Of a stretch of 64,000 bases of DNA, positions 44,879 through 53,680 are shown piece after piece. The notes beneath the pieces are model-generated. The model had not been told where the DNA came from and made no database searches. It saw nothing but the letters and a program-made list of their open reading frames with translations. Source of the stretch: Hyunsoonleella aquatilis (GTDB lineage Bacteria > Bacteroidota > Bacteroidia > Flavobacteriales > Flavobacteriaceae); contig NZ_JACNMF010000001.1 in assembly GCF_014270105.1 (NCBI RefSeq), positions 1,171,560 through 1,235,559 on the forward strand, read 5' to 3'. Each line of letters starts with the position of its first letter. Position 1 is the stretch's first letter. The translations under genes were made by a program, and so were the position numbers.

Positions 44879-45764
44879 GCTAAGAAACTACCTTCACCTT
44901 CATTTTTTAGTATTCATTGCCGGCTTTACAGCCATTTTGGGAGAATTGATTTCGATAAGTGCCGTGCCATTAGTGTGGTTCAGAATGGGAATGGCCACCA
45001 TTTTGATGTTTATTTATATCAAAATAGCTGGAGTCAAATTAAAAATTAATGGGAAATCTATTCTAAGATTGTCTTTGGCAGGCATCATCATTGCTTTACA
45101 TTGGATCACCTTTTTTGCTTCCATCAAAGCGGCCAACGTATCCATTGCCCTGGCCATGTTTTCCACGGGAGCATTTTTTGCATCTATTATTGAACCTGTT
45201 TTTTACAAACGAAAAGTAATCCCATATGAAATCATTTTTGGATTGCTGGTGATACTTGGCGTATTTCTCATTACCAAAGGCGAAATAAAATATCTAAAAG
45301 GTATTCTTTTGGGAATTTCATCTGCTTTTTTTTCATCGCTTTTTGCAGTTTTAAACGGCGTTTTTTTAAAGAAACATTCGGCTACGGTGATTTCGTTTTA
45401 CGAATTTATCAGTGGCGTACTGTTCATATCGATTTTTATTCTTTGCTTCGAAGGAGGTTTTTCTACAGATTTTTTTAAACTGAGTGCCTCGGATTTTGGC
45501 TACTTGTTCATTTTGGCCTCTGTTTGTACGGCTTATGCTTTTATAGCGTCTGTAAATGTAATGAAGCTGATAAGCCCTTATACGGTGGTACTTACCTATA
45601 ATTTGGAGCCTATCTACGGTATCATTATTGCACTATTTCTATTCCCTGAAAAGGAAAAAATGAGTCCGATGTTTTATTATGGTGCAATTTTGATTATTTC
45701 AACTGTCCTACTCAATGGTCTTTTGAAAAATAAGGATGCAATAAAAAGAAGGCGGGTATTTTAG
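44865..45764 (+). CDS. EamA/DMT-family transporter
   Basis: A 299-residue integral membrane protein with ten predicted helices in two EamA repeats (first half ending LGVFLITKGE, second starting LKGILLGISSAFFSS). The segments ALHWITFFASIKAANVSIA and VVLTYNLEPIYGIIIALF are typical of the drug/metabolite transporter superfamily. The cargo is unknown; amino acids or other small metabolites are usual. Translationally coupled to the LptF/G-type gene. Confidence 0.92.
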   Translation: MPNAKLRNYLHLHFLVFIAGFTAILGELISISAVPLVWFRMGMATILMFIYIKIAGVKLKINGKSILRLSLAGIIIALHWITFFASIKAANVSIALAMFSTGAFFASIIEPVFYKRKVIPYEIIFGLLVILGVFLITKGEIKYLKGILLGISSAFFSSLFAVLNGVFLKKHSATVISFYEFISGVLFISIFILCFEGGFSTDFFKLSASDFGYLFILASVCTAYAFIASVNVMKLISPYTVVLTYNLEPIYGIIIALFLFPEKEKMSPMFYYGAILIISTVLLNGLLKNKDAIKRRRVF

Positions 45765-45854
45765 AGGACAAGTTGCTTAATCCAGCAAATTATTCTTAAA
45801 TTGTAAAAGCTTCTTCTGAAGTTTAATTGATGATATGAAACAAAATAAATTGCT

Positions 45855-45862
45855 TAATTTTG
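45855..45862 (+). promoter_or_regulatory. -7 box of accA
   Basis: TAATTTTG, a perfect TAnnTTTG match, 34 bases before the accA ATG. Confidence 0.55.
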
Positions 45863-45896
45863 TACGCTAACTAATTAAAACCGAATTGTAATTTCT

Positions 45897-46850
45897 ATGG
45901 AGTATTTAGAATTTGAACTTCCCATTAAAGACCTCGAAGACCAGCTTCAAAAATGTAAAATCATTGGTGAAGAGAGTGATGTGGATGTTACCGAAACCTG
46001 TGCCCAGATAGAGAAAAAATTAAAAACCACAACCACAGATATTTATAAAAACCTAACGCCATGGCAAAGGGTGCAATTGTCAAGACACCCCGATAGGCCA
46101 TACACCATGGATTATATCAAGGCCATTTGTGGAGACACATTTCTAGAATTACATGGTGACCGCAACTTTAAGGACGATAAGGCTATGGTTGGTGGATTAG
46201 GCAAGATTGGGGATCAAAGCTACATGTTTATTGGTCAGCAAAAAGGGTATAACACCAAAACGCGTCAATACAGGAATTTTGGTATGGCCAACCCCGAAGG
46301 CTATCGTAAGGCTTTGAGGTTAATGAAATCTGCCGAAAAGTTTGGAATTCCGGTGGTAACCCTTTTGGATACTCCAGGAGCCTACCCGGGTCTGGAAGCT
46401 GAAGAACGGGGGCAAGGCGAAGCTATTGCTCGTAATATTTTGGAAATGACACGTTTGAAAGTTCCAATTATTACCATAATTATTGGTGAAGGTGCCTCAG
46501 GTGGGGCCTTAGGAATAGGAGTTGGAGACAGAGTTTTGATGCTGGAAAATACTTGGTATTCGGTAATTTCACCAGAATCCTGTTCGTCAATCCTTTGGCG
46601 TAGTTGGGAGCACAAGGAAACAGCGGCAAAGGCTTTGAAATTAACTGCAGGTGATATGAAAAAATTGAAGTTAATTGATGATATCATTAAAGAACCGTTA
46701 GGTGGTGCGCATAGGGATAGGGAGAGGACGTTTAAAACCGTTAGTAGCACCATTGAAAAATGTTTCGGGGATTTAAAAAACTTATCACCAGAGGAATTAG
46801 TGAAACAACGCCAAGATAAATATGCCAATATGGGGGTATTTAAAGGCTAA
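45897..46850 (+). CDS. accA: Acetyl-CoA carboxylase, carboxyltransferase subunit alpha
   Basis: A 317-residue AccA of standard length. Seen are the N-terminal coiled part ([15 protein letters not shown]), [32 protein letters not shown], the oxyanion segments [20 protein letters not shown] and [19 protein letters not shown], and [17 protein letters not shown]. With AccD it transfers CO2 from biotin to acetyl-CoA to make malonyl-CoA for fatty-acid synthesis. Transcribed alone with its own promoter and terminator. Confidence 0.97.
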   Translation: MEYLEFELPIKDLEDQLQKCKIIGEESDVDVTETCAQIEKKLKTTTTDIYKNLTPWQRVQLSRHPDRPYTMDYIKAICGDTFLELHGDRNFKDDKAMVGGLGKIGDQSYMFIGQQKGYNTKTRQYRNFGMANPEGYRKALRLMKSAEKFGIPVVTLLDTPGAYPGLEAEERGQGEAIARNILEMTRLKVPIITIIIGEGASGGALGIGVGDRVLMLENTWYSVISPESCSSILWRSWEHKETAAKALKLTAGDMKKLKLIDDIIKEPLGGAHRDRERTFKTVSSTIEKCFGDLKNLSPEELVKQRQDKYANMGVFKG

Positions 46851-46873
46851 ATGCTTAAAAACCACAACATGTT

Positions 46874-46904
46874 AAAACCTGAAGTTTTCGCTTCAGGTTT
46901 TTTT
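46874..46904 (+). terminator. Terminator after accA
   Basis: Perfect 11-bp stem AAAACCTGAAG/CTTCAGGTTTT with a 6-base loop and a T-run. Confidence 0.85.
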
Positions 46905-47017
46905 AGCGGTTATTCACAATACTTTTTAGTTATTAACAGTTATTTTGTTAACGAAACGTTGACAATGAAAATAGCCCGTTCTAAAAACCAACACTTTATT
47001 TGACTATTTTCGCAGTT

Positions 47018-48559
47018 ATGAAGCAACCCAATCAAATCGCAGGATACAAAGTAGATAAAAGTACTCTAATTAGTTTGGAGAAAGGCAAAATACCTCCCCA
47101 AGCACTTGATTTAGAGGAGGTTGTGTTAGGCGCGATGATGATTGACAAAAAAGGTGTTGATGAGGTTATCGATATTTTAAGCCCGGAGGCATTTTATAAA
47201 GAAGCACATCAATTTATTTTTGAAGCCATTTTTCAATTGTTCGAAGGCAGTGAGCCTGTGGACTTATTAACCGTTTCAACGCAATTAAAGAAAAACGGAA
47301 AACTGGAAATGGTGGGTGGCGATTTTTACCTGATTTCACTGACCCAAAAGGTATCGTCTTCGGCACACATCGAGTTTCATGCCCGTATTATTCTTCAAAA
47401 ATTCATTCAGAGAAGTTTGATTAAAATTTCAAACGAGATTATTGAAGATTCCTATGATGAAACTAAAGATGTTTTTGATTTGTTGGATAAAGCCGAAGCT
47501 AAGCTATACGAAGTTACCCAAGGAAACATAAAAAAATCCAGTGAAACTGCTCAAGACTTGGTAATTCAGGCCAAGAAAAAGATTGAAGAAATTTCTAATA
47601 AAGAAGGCTTGAGTGGTATACCAACCGGTTTTCATAAACTGGATAAGCTAACTTCTGGTTGGCAGCCGTCGGATTTAATTATTGTTGCCGCCCGACCGGG
47701 TATGGGTAAAACCGCATTGACGCTTTCTATGGCCCGCAATATAGCGGTGAACCAAAATATTCCGGTAGCGTTCTTTTCTTTGGAAATGGCTTCGGTCCAA
47801 TTGATTACACGTTTGATTTCTAGTGAAACCGGTCTTTCTTCTGAAAAGTTGAGAACTGGTAAATTGGAAAAGCACGAATGGGAACAACTCAACGTCAAGG
47901 TAAAGGACTTGGAAAAAGCACCTTTATTTATTGATGACACCCCATCACTTTCTATTTTTGACCTTAGGGCAAAAGCGCGTCGACTGTCTTCTCAACACGA
48001 CATCAAACTTATCATGATTGATTACTTACAGTTGATGACAGGAGGTAGCAGTCATGCTGGAAACAGGGAGCAGGAAATCTCTATGATTTCAAGAAACCTG
48101 AAAGCTCTGGCAAAAGAATTGAACGTACCTGTAATTGCGCTTTCACAGTTGTCCCGTGCGGTTGAAACTAGGGGAGGTAGTAAACGACCATTATTATCTG
48201 ACTTACGTGAGTCTGGAGCAATTGAACAGGATGCCGATATCGTAAGTTTTATTTATCGCCCTGAGTACTACAAAATTGATGAATGGGATGACGAAGAGCG
48301 TTCTCCAACCGAAGGTCAAGCAGAATTTATTATCGCGAAGCATAGAAATGGTGGGTTAGACAATATTAGATTGAAATTTATCGGTCACTTAGGTAAGTTT
48401 GATAACTTGGATGATTTCGATTCGCCCTTTGAATTCCACAGCAAAATGAATGCAGCTGCCAACGATGACACATTTAAAACGGATAATTTTACCGCTAGTC
48501 CAGATGAGGCGTTCGGTAGTTCTTTTAATGATGACGACGATAACGACGTGCCGTTTTAA
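47018..48559 (+). CDS. dnaB: Replicative DNA helicase DnaB
   Basis: A 513-residue DnaB from ATG 47018 (a TTG six codons upstream is unlikely). The N-terminal helical domain (ALDLEEVVLGAMMID, LLTVSTQLKKNGKLE) and the RecA-like motor (GIPTGFHKLDKLTSGWQ, Walker A ARPGMGKTAL, FFSLEMASVQLITRL, IDYLQLM, LSQLSRAVETRG, SDLRESGAIEQDAD) are complete, with no intein. The acidic C-tail ends DDDDNDVPF. It unwinds DNA at the replication fork as a hexamer. Transcribed alone; the gap before it has no perfect promoter match. Confidence 0.97.
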   Translation: MKQPNQIAGYKVDKSTLISLEKGKIPPQALDLEEVVLGAMMIDKKGVDEVIDILSPEAFYKEAHQFIFEAIFQLFEGSEPVDLLTVSTQLKKNGKLEMVGGDFYLISLTQKVSSSAHIEFHARIILQKFIQRSLIKISNEIIEDSYDETKDVFDLLDKAEAKLYEVTQGNIKKSSETAQDLVIQAKKKIEEISNKEGLSGIPTGFHKLDKLTSGWQPSDLIIVAARPGMGKTALTLSMARNIAVNQNIPVAFFSLEMASVQLITRLISSETGLSSEKLRTGKLEKHEWEQLNVKVKDLEKAPLFIDDTPSLSIFDLRAKARRLSSQHDIKLIMIDYLQLMTGGSSHAGNREQEISMISRNLKALAKELNVPVIALSQLSRAVETRGGSKRPLLSDLRESGAIEQDADIVSFIYRPEYYKIDEWDDEERSPTEGQAEFIIAKHRNGGLDNIRLKFIGHLGKFDNLDDFDSPFEFHSKMNAAANDDTFKTDNFTASPDEAFGSSFNDDDDNDVPF

Positions 48560-48605
48560 CAAATGATTAATGCTTTAGGTTGATATTTTCTTTATCTTTC
48601 AGCCT

Positions 48606-49865
48606 ATGAAAAAGGCCCTAATTCTTTTCGCTTTTCTTTTTTTTAGTCTAAGCGCTTTCGCGTCTTACATTCTGTTACCCATGGATGCAGAAAGCCAAAA
48701 AAATCATTTAAAAGCATACGGAATTACGTATTGGACATTAGACAAACAGTTGAAGGTGAAATGGTTACTTAATTATCGGGGCGGTTCATTTTTATTACCA
48801 GATACTGAAGCGATCCGTCAGGAATGTCAAATCAGGGGTGTGTCTTTCGAAGTCCTTTCCAATGCGAAGGCCGAAAGTATTTTAGAGGAAATAGCTAGCC
48901 CAAGCCAAAATATGGAGGCAGTAGTTTTAGAGAAAGCTCCTAAAATTGCTGTGTATACGCCAAAAGGGAAATTACCCTGGGACGACGCCGTAACTATGGT
49001 GTTGCAATATGCCGAAATTCCATATGAAACGGTTTACGACGAAGAAGTCTTAAATGATGGCTTATTGCTGTTCGATTGGTTGCATCTGCACCATGAGGAT
49101 TTTACTGGTCAATATGGAAAATTCTACGGAATGTACCGTGCCGCATCCTGGTATATTCAAGAAAAAAAAGAGGCCGAGGCTTTAGCGACGAGCCTAGGAT
49201 ATAGTAAAGTTTCTCAAGCCAAAATGGATGTGGCTTTAAAAATACGAGACTATGTCATTGGCGGTGGATTTATGTTTGCCATGTGCAGTGCCACAGATAG
49301 TTTCGATGTAGCTTTATCTGCCGAAGGTATCGATATTTGCGAGCCTATGTTCGATGGGGACGGTAGTGACCCAAGCTACCAAAAAAAGATTGACTACAAC
49401 AAGACCTTTGCGTTTAAAGATTTTACTTTGGAGCGCAATCCTATGGTTTACGAGTTTTCATCTATTGATATGACCAGGAAGCGGAATATTACTAAAACGG
49501 CTGATTATTTTTCGCTAATGGAATTCTCCGCAAAATGGGATCCCATACCCACAATGTTATGCCAAAACCATACGGCATTGGTTAAGGGATTTATGGGACA
49601 AACCACGGCATTTACAAGAGATGAAATAAAATCCAATGTATTGGTTATGGGGGAGAACAAGGCTAATGGAGAGGCCAAATACATTCACGGCATCAAGGGC
49701 AAAGGATTTTTTACATTTTACGGGGGGCACGACCCGGAAGATTACCAGCATCGTGTAGGCGATGCAAAAACAGAATTGGACCTGCATCCAACTTCACCAG
49801 GATACCGCCTGATTTTGAACAACGTGCTGTTTCCAGCGGCCCGAAAAAAGAAACAGAAAACCTAA
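48606..49865 (+). CDS. Conserved secreted protein, often labelled asparagine synthetase B in Bacteroidota
   Basis: A 419-residue protein with a signal peptide (MKKALILFAFLFFSLSAFAS) and a mature start YILLPMDAESQKNHLKAYG. No glutaminase Cys, PP-loop or other asparagine synthetase motif is seen, so that label, which I recall for close relatives, is probably wrong. Segments KIAVYTPKGKLPWDDAVTMV and FGGG-like turns (VIGGGFMFAMCSATDSFDVAL; FFTFYGGHDPEDYQH) suggest a glutamine-amidotransferase-like or flavodoxin-like sandwich. The strong conservation in the phylum points to an envelope role; nothing more can be said. It follows dnaB by 46 bases. Confidence 0.8.
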   Translation: MKKALILFAFLFFSLSAFASYILLPMDAESQKNHLKAYGITYWTLDKQLKVKWLLNYRGGSFLLPDTEAIRQECQIRGVSFEVLSNAKAESILEEIASPSQNMEAVVLEKAPKIAVYTPKGKLPWDDAVTMVLQYAEIPYETVYDEEVLNDGLLLFDWLHLHHEDFTGQYGKFYGMYRAASWYIQEKKEAEALATSLGYSKVSQAKMDVALKIRDYVIGGGFMFAMCSATDSFDVALSAEGIDICEPMFDGDGSDPSYQKKIDYNKTFAFKDFTLERNPMVYEFSSIDMTRKRNITKTADYFSLMEFSAKWDPIPTMLCQNHTALVKGFMGQTTAFTRDEIKSNVLVMGENKANGEAKYIHGIKGKGFFTFYGGHDPEDYQHRVGDAKTELDLHPTSPGYRLILNNVLFPAARKKKQKT

Positions 49866-49876
49866 ATCTTAGTGAA

Positions 49877-50341
49877 TTACGAACCTGTTTCGATTAAAAC
49901 AGTCTTCAATTTAAAAGTATAGATAAAACCGTCGGATAGCGTGCCATTTGTGGTTTTATTTTGGTCTATAACCAAACCATCAGATTGCAAATCTACATGG
50001 CCAAATTCATCGTTTTCTATAAAAAGGTATTCCTCATTTTCATTATCAATAACACTGGAAAAGATATACGAGCCCGAATCCAATCCGTCTTCCAAGCCCT
50101 CGTCACCATTATTATTTTCAACAACCAAAATAGCCTCATTAAAGGCATTAACCGTAAACACCCATATTACTGTATCCATATCAAAAGTATGGTCAACGCC
50201 TGCGATGCCACCCGTAACTTTTATTAAATGGTATTGCGGGATTTCAAATTCTTCCTGCGCTTGCGTTGTATCATTTGTGGTTGAACACCCACTAATCGTC
50301 AAAAAGGAAAGAAAGGTAACAAACAAAATTTGGAATTTCAT
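49877..50341 (-). CDS. Hypothetical lipoprotein
   Basis: A 154-residue lipoprotein: signal MKFQILFVTFLSFLTISGC with lipobox ISGC, a Thr/Asn-rich linker, and a small beta-rich domain (HLIKVTGGIAGVDHTFDMDT, FTVNAFNEAILVVENNNGD, FIYTFKLKTVLIE). No family is recognised. The ATG at 50341 opens the signal peptide; an upstream codon two residues earlier is possible. Convergent with the preceding secreted-protein gene. Confidence 0.8.
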   Translation of the reverse strand: MKFQILFVTFLSFLTISGCSTTNDTTQAQEEFEIPQYHLIKVTGGIAGVDHTFDMDTVIWVFTVNAFNEAILVVENNNGDEGLEDGLDSGSYIFSSVIDNENEEYLFIENDEFGHVDLQSDGLVIDQNKTTNGTLSDGFIYTFKLKTVLIETGS

Positions 50342-50411
50342 AATCAAAAGGACTGTGCTTTCTTAGTAGATGTAAAAAACAATGAATGGTTGCGCCTTGG
50401 GCACAGAAAAC

Positions 50412-51242
50412 TTAGGTTTGATTCATCCTTTTTGAACATAAGTTTTTTTCCTTAATCAACTGTTCCAAAATGACTTCAACCCCAAATTCATTATTAGATT
50501 TAGTTTTAAATCTGGCTGTAGATTTTACCTTTGGATGGGCGTTTTCCATCGCGTAACTAAAATAAGCATTTTCAAGCATTTCAAGGTCGTTATTATAGTC
50601 TCCAAATGCAAGTGTTTCCTCTGGGTTGATACCAAATTGATCCTGTATAAGTTCAATAGCGTACCCTTTATTCGCAATGTTTTCTGAGATATCAACCCAA
50701 TGCGTTGCAGAGAGTTTCACCTTAAAATCAGATTCTAGGTGCTTTACATGGGGATAAATAAATTCTGAAGAACTATTTTCATGGAACAACGCTACTTTAT
50801 ATACTTCGGTTTTTATGTCCGCAACGGAATTAATCAGGGTATGTTTGGCGTAATATTCAGAAAGTAAATTCAACAATGGTTGAGATTTGCTCATGACATA
50901 GGCCTGATTTTTGGTGCAGAAGACTGGATGTGCATCTTCAATCGAGCTAATGGTTTCTACTATGAGATCAAAATTTTGAGGTCGCAAGGGATTTGATGAC
51001 AGGATGGTACCATTCTTAACCACCAAACCACCATTTTCGGCCACTATTATAATATGATCCTGTATTTCTGATAGTTTGTCCGTAATACCATAAAAAGGTC
51101 TGCCGCTGGCGGCGACAAATAGAACACCCGCTGCATTTAGGATATTGAATTGTTGTAAAAAGCGCCTACTAACTTCATGTTTGGAATTCAATAATGTACC
51201 ATCCATATCAGAAACGATCAGTTTTACTTGGGATAAATTCAT
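50412..51242 (-). CDS. Cof-type HAD-superfamily phosphatase
   Basis: A 276-residue HAD hydrolase of the Cof/YidA type: motif I LIVSDMDGTLLNSKHEVS with the nucleophile Asp12, motif II AASGRPF, the C2B cap, motif III Lys and motif IV LAFGDYNNDLEMLENAYFSYAMENAHPKVK. These enzymes remove phosphate from sugar phosphates or pyridoxal phosphate; the substrate cannot be read. A TACTTTTG box on the minus strand (51271-51264) gives its promoter. Confidence 0.93.
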   Translation of the reverse strand: MNLSQVKLIVSDMDGTLLNSKHEVSRRFLQQFNILNAAGVLFVAASGRPFYGITDKLSEIQDHIIIVAENGGLVVKNGTILSSNPLRPQNFDLIVETISSIEDAHPVFCTKNQAYVMSKSQPLLNLLSEYYAKHTLINSVADIKTEVYKVALFHENSSSEFIYPHVKHLESDFKVKLSATHWVDISENIANKGYAIELIQDQFGINPEETLAFGDYNNDLEMLENAYFSYAMENAHPKVKSTARFKTKSNNEFGVEVILEQLIKEKNLCSKRMNQT

Positions 51243-51263
51243 AGTCTAATTTATTAATCGGCA

Positions 51264-51271
51264 CAAAAGTA
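51264..51271 (-). promoter_or_regulatory. -7 box of the HAD phosphatase gene
   Basis: TACTTTTG on the minus strand, matching TAnnTTTG, 22 bases before the start codon. Confidence 0.5.
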
Positions 51272-51363
51272 AGCATGTAAAATAACCGAATGTAATAAGG
51301 TTTATTAATTTTATATTGACAGCGATACTTTTCTTTGCGAGGTCAAATTTACTATAAAAAAAT

Positions 51364-51391
51364 CGATAAAACGCTTGTTTTTTACGATAAA
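51364..51391. promoter_or_regulatory. CGATAAA direct repeats, 21 bases apart
   Basis: CGATAAA at 51364-51370 and again at 51385-51391, i.e. on the same helix face, 39 bases before the start of a small secreted-protein gene. The spacing equals that of paired LytTR-type sites and half of the 42-base step seen before the beta-helix gene. Confidence 0.4.
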
Positions 51392-51429
51392 TTACATAAA
51401 TTAGCGGCCAGAACCCTTAAATCATATCC

Positions 51430-51876
51430 ATGAAAACGAAATTAATCTTTGTTAGTTTTTGCCTGCTTTTAGTATCGAGTGTGTGTTTTGCCCAAAAGAA
51501 AAAAGGCGAGAAAAGTATCATCAGGGACGATGTTGCGATAAAAAAATATCACAATAAATCAGAATTGGATCGCATGCACAAAGGAGAGCTTTTGGAGCTA
51601 TATATAGAAAGGATCGAAAGTTTGGTGAAATTAATGCCATACATTGCCTTTGCTACTAAACCAGGAGTAACCATGTCGTCATTGGGTATCCCCAATGACA
51701 ATGATAATAGAAAATCACTGGAGGAGCAATTCGAATCTACCGATAAGTTTTTGGAAGATACAGCAGAATTCCAGCATAGAATGTTGCCTTATTCTGATAC
51801 TGATGATTTGGTTGCGGCAATTATATTTTATGAAGAAACATTAAAATCGTTGCACCAGTACAGCGAGTTCCACTAG
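51430..51876 (+). CDS. Hypothetical secreted helical protein
   Basis: A 148-residue protein with signal peptide ending SSVCFAQ, a Lys-rich start of the mature part (KKKGEKSIIRDDVAIKKYHN) and three or four amphipathic helices (MHKGELLELYIERIESLVKLM; FESTDKFLEDTAEFQHRML). The family is not recognised. It lies on the same strand as, and 351 bases ahead of, the T9SS surface operon, so a link is possible but not shown. Confidence 0.75.
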   Translation: MKTKLIFVSFCLLLVSSVCFAQKKKGEKSIIRDDVAIKKYHNKSELDRMHKGELLELYIERIESLVKLMPYIAFATKPGVTMSSLGIPNDNDNRKSLEEQFESTDKFLEDTAEFQHRMLPYSDTDDLVAAIIFYEETLKSLHQYSEFH

Positions 51877-52227
51877 TTTTTAGTATCCATATGTTTTTCT
51901 GCCAATCTTAATAGATGATATTAAGATAGTTTAAATATTTTCTGCTTTAGGAAATATTTGTTTCGTTAGGAGCTTTGAGCCTGAGGAATTATTTTGCTTT
52001 TTTTTATTGAAAAATTCATAAAGAATTTCCGATTCATTTTCATGTAGTCTTTTTCTGTTTTGTTATAAATTCAACTTTTAAAAGTGTATTTCATCGAAAA
52101 AACACCCTAAAATTGTTGTGTAAAAGTGTATTTCATCGAAATAATTGGTATTTCATGGATTTTAATGTTAGTTTTGATTCATTACTTATGTGAAACATTT
52201 TATTGACAGAATTATAAATTTTCAATT
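51877..52227. other. Regulatory region of the T9SS surface operon
   Basis: This 351-base gap holds no gene. It carries direct repeats of GTATTTCATCGA at 52087-52098 and 52129-52140 (within a longer 20-base identity at 52081-52100 and 52123-52142) and a third copy GTATTTCATGGA at 52149-52160. Starts are 42 and 20 bases apart, i.e. on one face of the helix. No perfect TAnnTTTG promoter lies between them and the next gene, which suggests activation by a bound regulator. Confidence 0.65.
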
Positions 52228-53550
52228 ATGAAAAACTTTACCCAAATCGTGTTTTTCTTTCTTCTCGTAACGCCGATTGTTTTTGCGCAACAAGAAAAAG
52301 GTATAATCGGCGTGGACAATTGGTTGAACAATTGGACCGAGTTTAAGCCGCATCAAGAGGATTACGGAGAACCCACCCAAATACTGGCAGGCAACATTTC
52401 AGAAAGTACAATACTCCGCAAAGGAGAGGTTTACTTACTGTTGGGCAGCGTTTTTGTTACTAATAACGCTACGCTTACCATAGAACCAGGCACCGTAATC
52501 CTTGGAGATTTCAAAACCAATGGTAGTTTAACGATTTCAAAGGGATCAACTATTATTGCAAAGGGAGCGTCTACAGATCCCATTATTTTTTCATCCAGCC
52601 GAAGTGTGAAACGTCCCGGCGATTGGGGAGGCTTAACAATTTTAGGAGAGGCCCCGATCAATAGGTACAGCTCAGGGTCTGTAACCGCCTATCACCCAAA
52701 ACTTAAACCTGCCGACTATGCGCACACCAATTTTGGCGGTGATAGCTTGGAATGTAGTTCGGGTATTATAAAATATGTGAGAATAGAATTTGCTGGAAGA
52801 AGACTTTCCGAAGAGGACTATTTTAGCGGGCTTTTATTGGCAGGTGTTGGTAATTATACTAAACTGGATCATATTATGGTAAGCCACTCAGAGGGAAATG
52901 CTTTTGAGGTATGGGGTGGTAAGGTGGATCTGCACAATTTTGTGTCCTTTAAATCCCACGGTACAGATTTTAGGTTCAATCATGGGGCAAGGGCAATTTT
53001 AAATAACTCCTTAGCCGTTAGATCACCTTATGCATCAAATGGTATGGGAGCCAACTGTTTGGAAGTGCTTGCCTACGACCAAAAAGAAGAATTTGACTTT
53101 TCTAAGCCCACTACTTTCGTGAAGGCAAAAAACTTAACATTTGTCAACGAAAGTAAAACGCTTGAGGCAGATATTAAAATGAATTTGATCAAGGAGGCCG
53201 TCTATGTTGGCGACAATGCTGAGTTGGATATATTCAAAAGTGTTGTTTCCGGTTTCAATCCTGCCGTGATATTGGATGAAGATATCTATATCAATCAAGA
53301 TAGTTTAGATAAGATAAAGCTGTCCGAAATGTATTTTAACAACTGTAACGGAAACATTTTTGTTGAAAACAATTCCAATAATGACGACTTGGAAAACTGG
53401 TATGGCAATAGTACGTTTTTTAATGTATACTCTAAAAGCGACCACGCGGAAACTTTTATAGATATAAACAATTACAATAGGCCAGATTTTAGGTTGAGAA
53501 TCAACAAGATTATCGCCTCAAATGCAGATCCGGATTTAAGAGACGATTAA
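52228..53550 (+). CDS. Secreted parallel beta-helix protein
   Basis: A 440-residue protein with signal peptide ending IVFAQ. The N-terminal part has the right-handed beta-helix rungs ATLTIEPGTVILGD, GSLTISKGSTIIAKG, DPIIFSSSRSVKRPGDWGGL and HNFVSFKSHGTDFRF common to surface proteins of this phylum. The C-terminus has no clear T9SS sorting domain, so it may be anchored otherwise or be periplasmic. It is the first gene behind the repeat-rich control region and 130 bases ahead of the sorting-domain protein. Confidence 0.85.
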   Translation: MKNFTQIVFFFLLVTPIVFAQQEKGIIGVDNWLNNWTEFKPHQEDYGEPTQILAGNISESTILRKGEVYLLLGSVFVTNNATLTIEPGTVILGDFKTNGSLTISKGSTIIAKGASTDPIIFSSSRSVKRPGDWGGLTILGEAPINRYSSGSVTAYHPKLKPADYAHTNFGGDSLECSSGIIKYVRIEFAGRRLSEEDYFSGLLLAGVGNYTKLDHIMVSHSEGNAFEVWGGKVDLHNFVSFKSHGTDFRFNHGARAILNNSLAVRSPYASNGMGANCLEVLAYDQKEEFDFSKPTTFVKAKNLTFVNESKTLEADIKMNLIKEAVYVGDNAELDIFKSVVSGFNPAVILDEDIYINQDSLDKIKLSEMYFNNCNGNIFVENNSNNDDLENWYGNSTFFNVYSKSDHAETFIDINNYNRPDFRLRINKIIASNADPDLRDD

Positions 53551-53680
53551 TAAAAGTTGAATTAAAAAACGCAATAGATTGATAGAACTCTAGGTCGTTC
53601 ATTTTTCTGGGTTTACTTTCTCATAAATCTTTAGAGAGTGCTGTTCCTAGACGTTTTATTTAATATGAAAATAAAATGGC

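Noticed and set aside
52081-52160. Possible small CRISPR array
   Set aside because: Only two full copies and one partial copy of a 12-20 base word, with unequal spacing and no cas genes.
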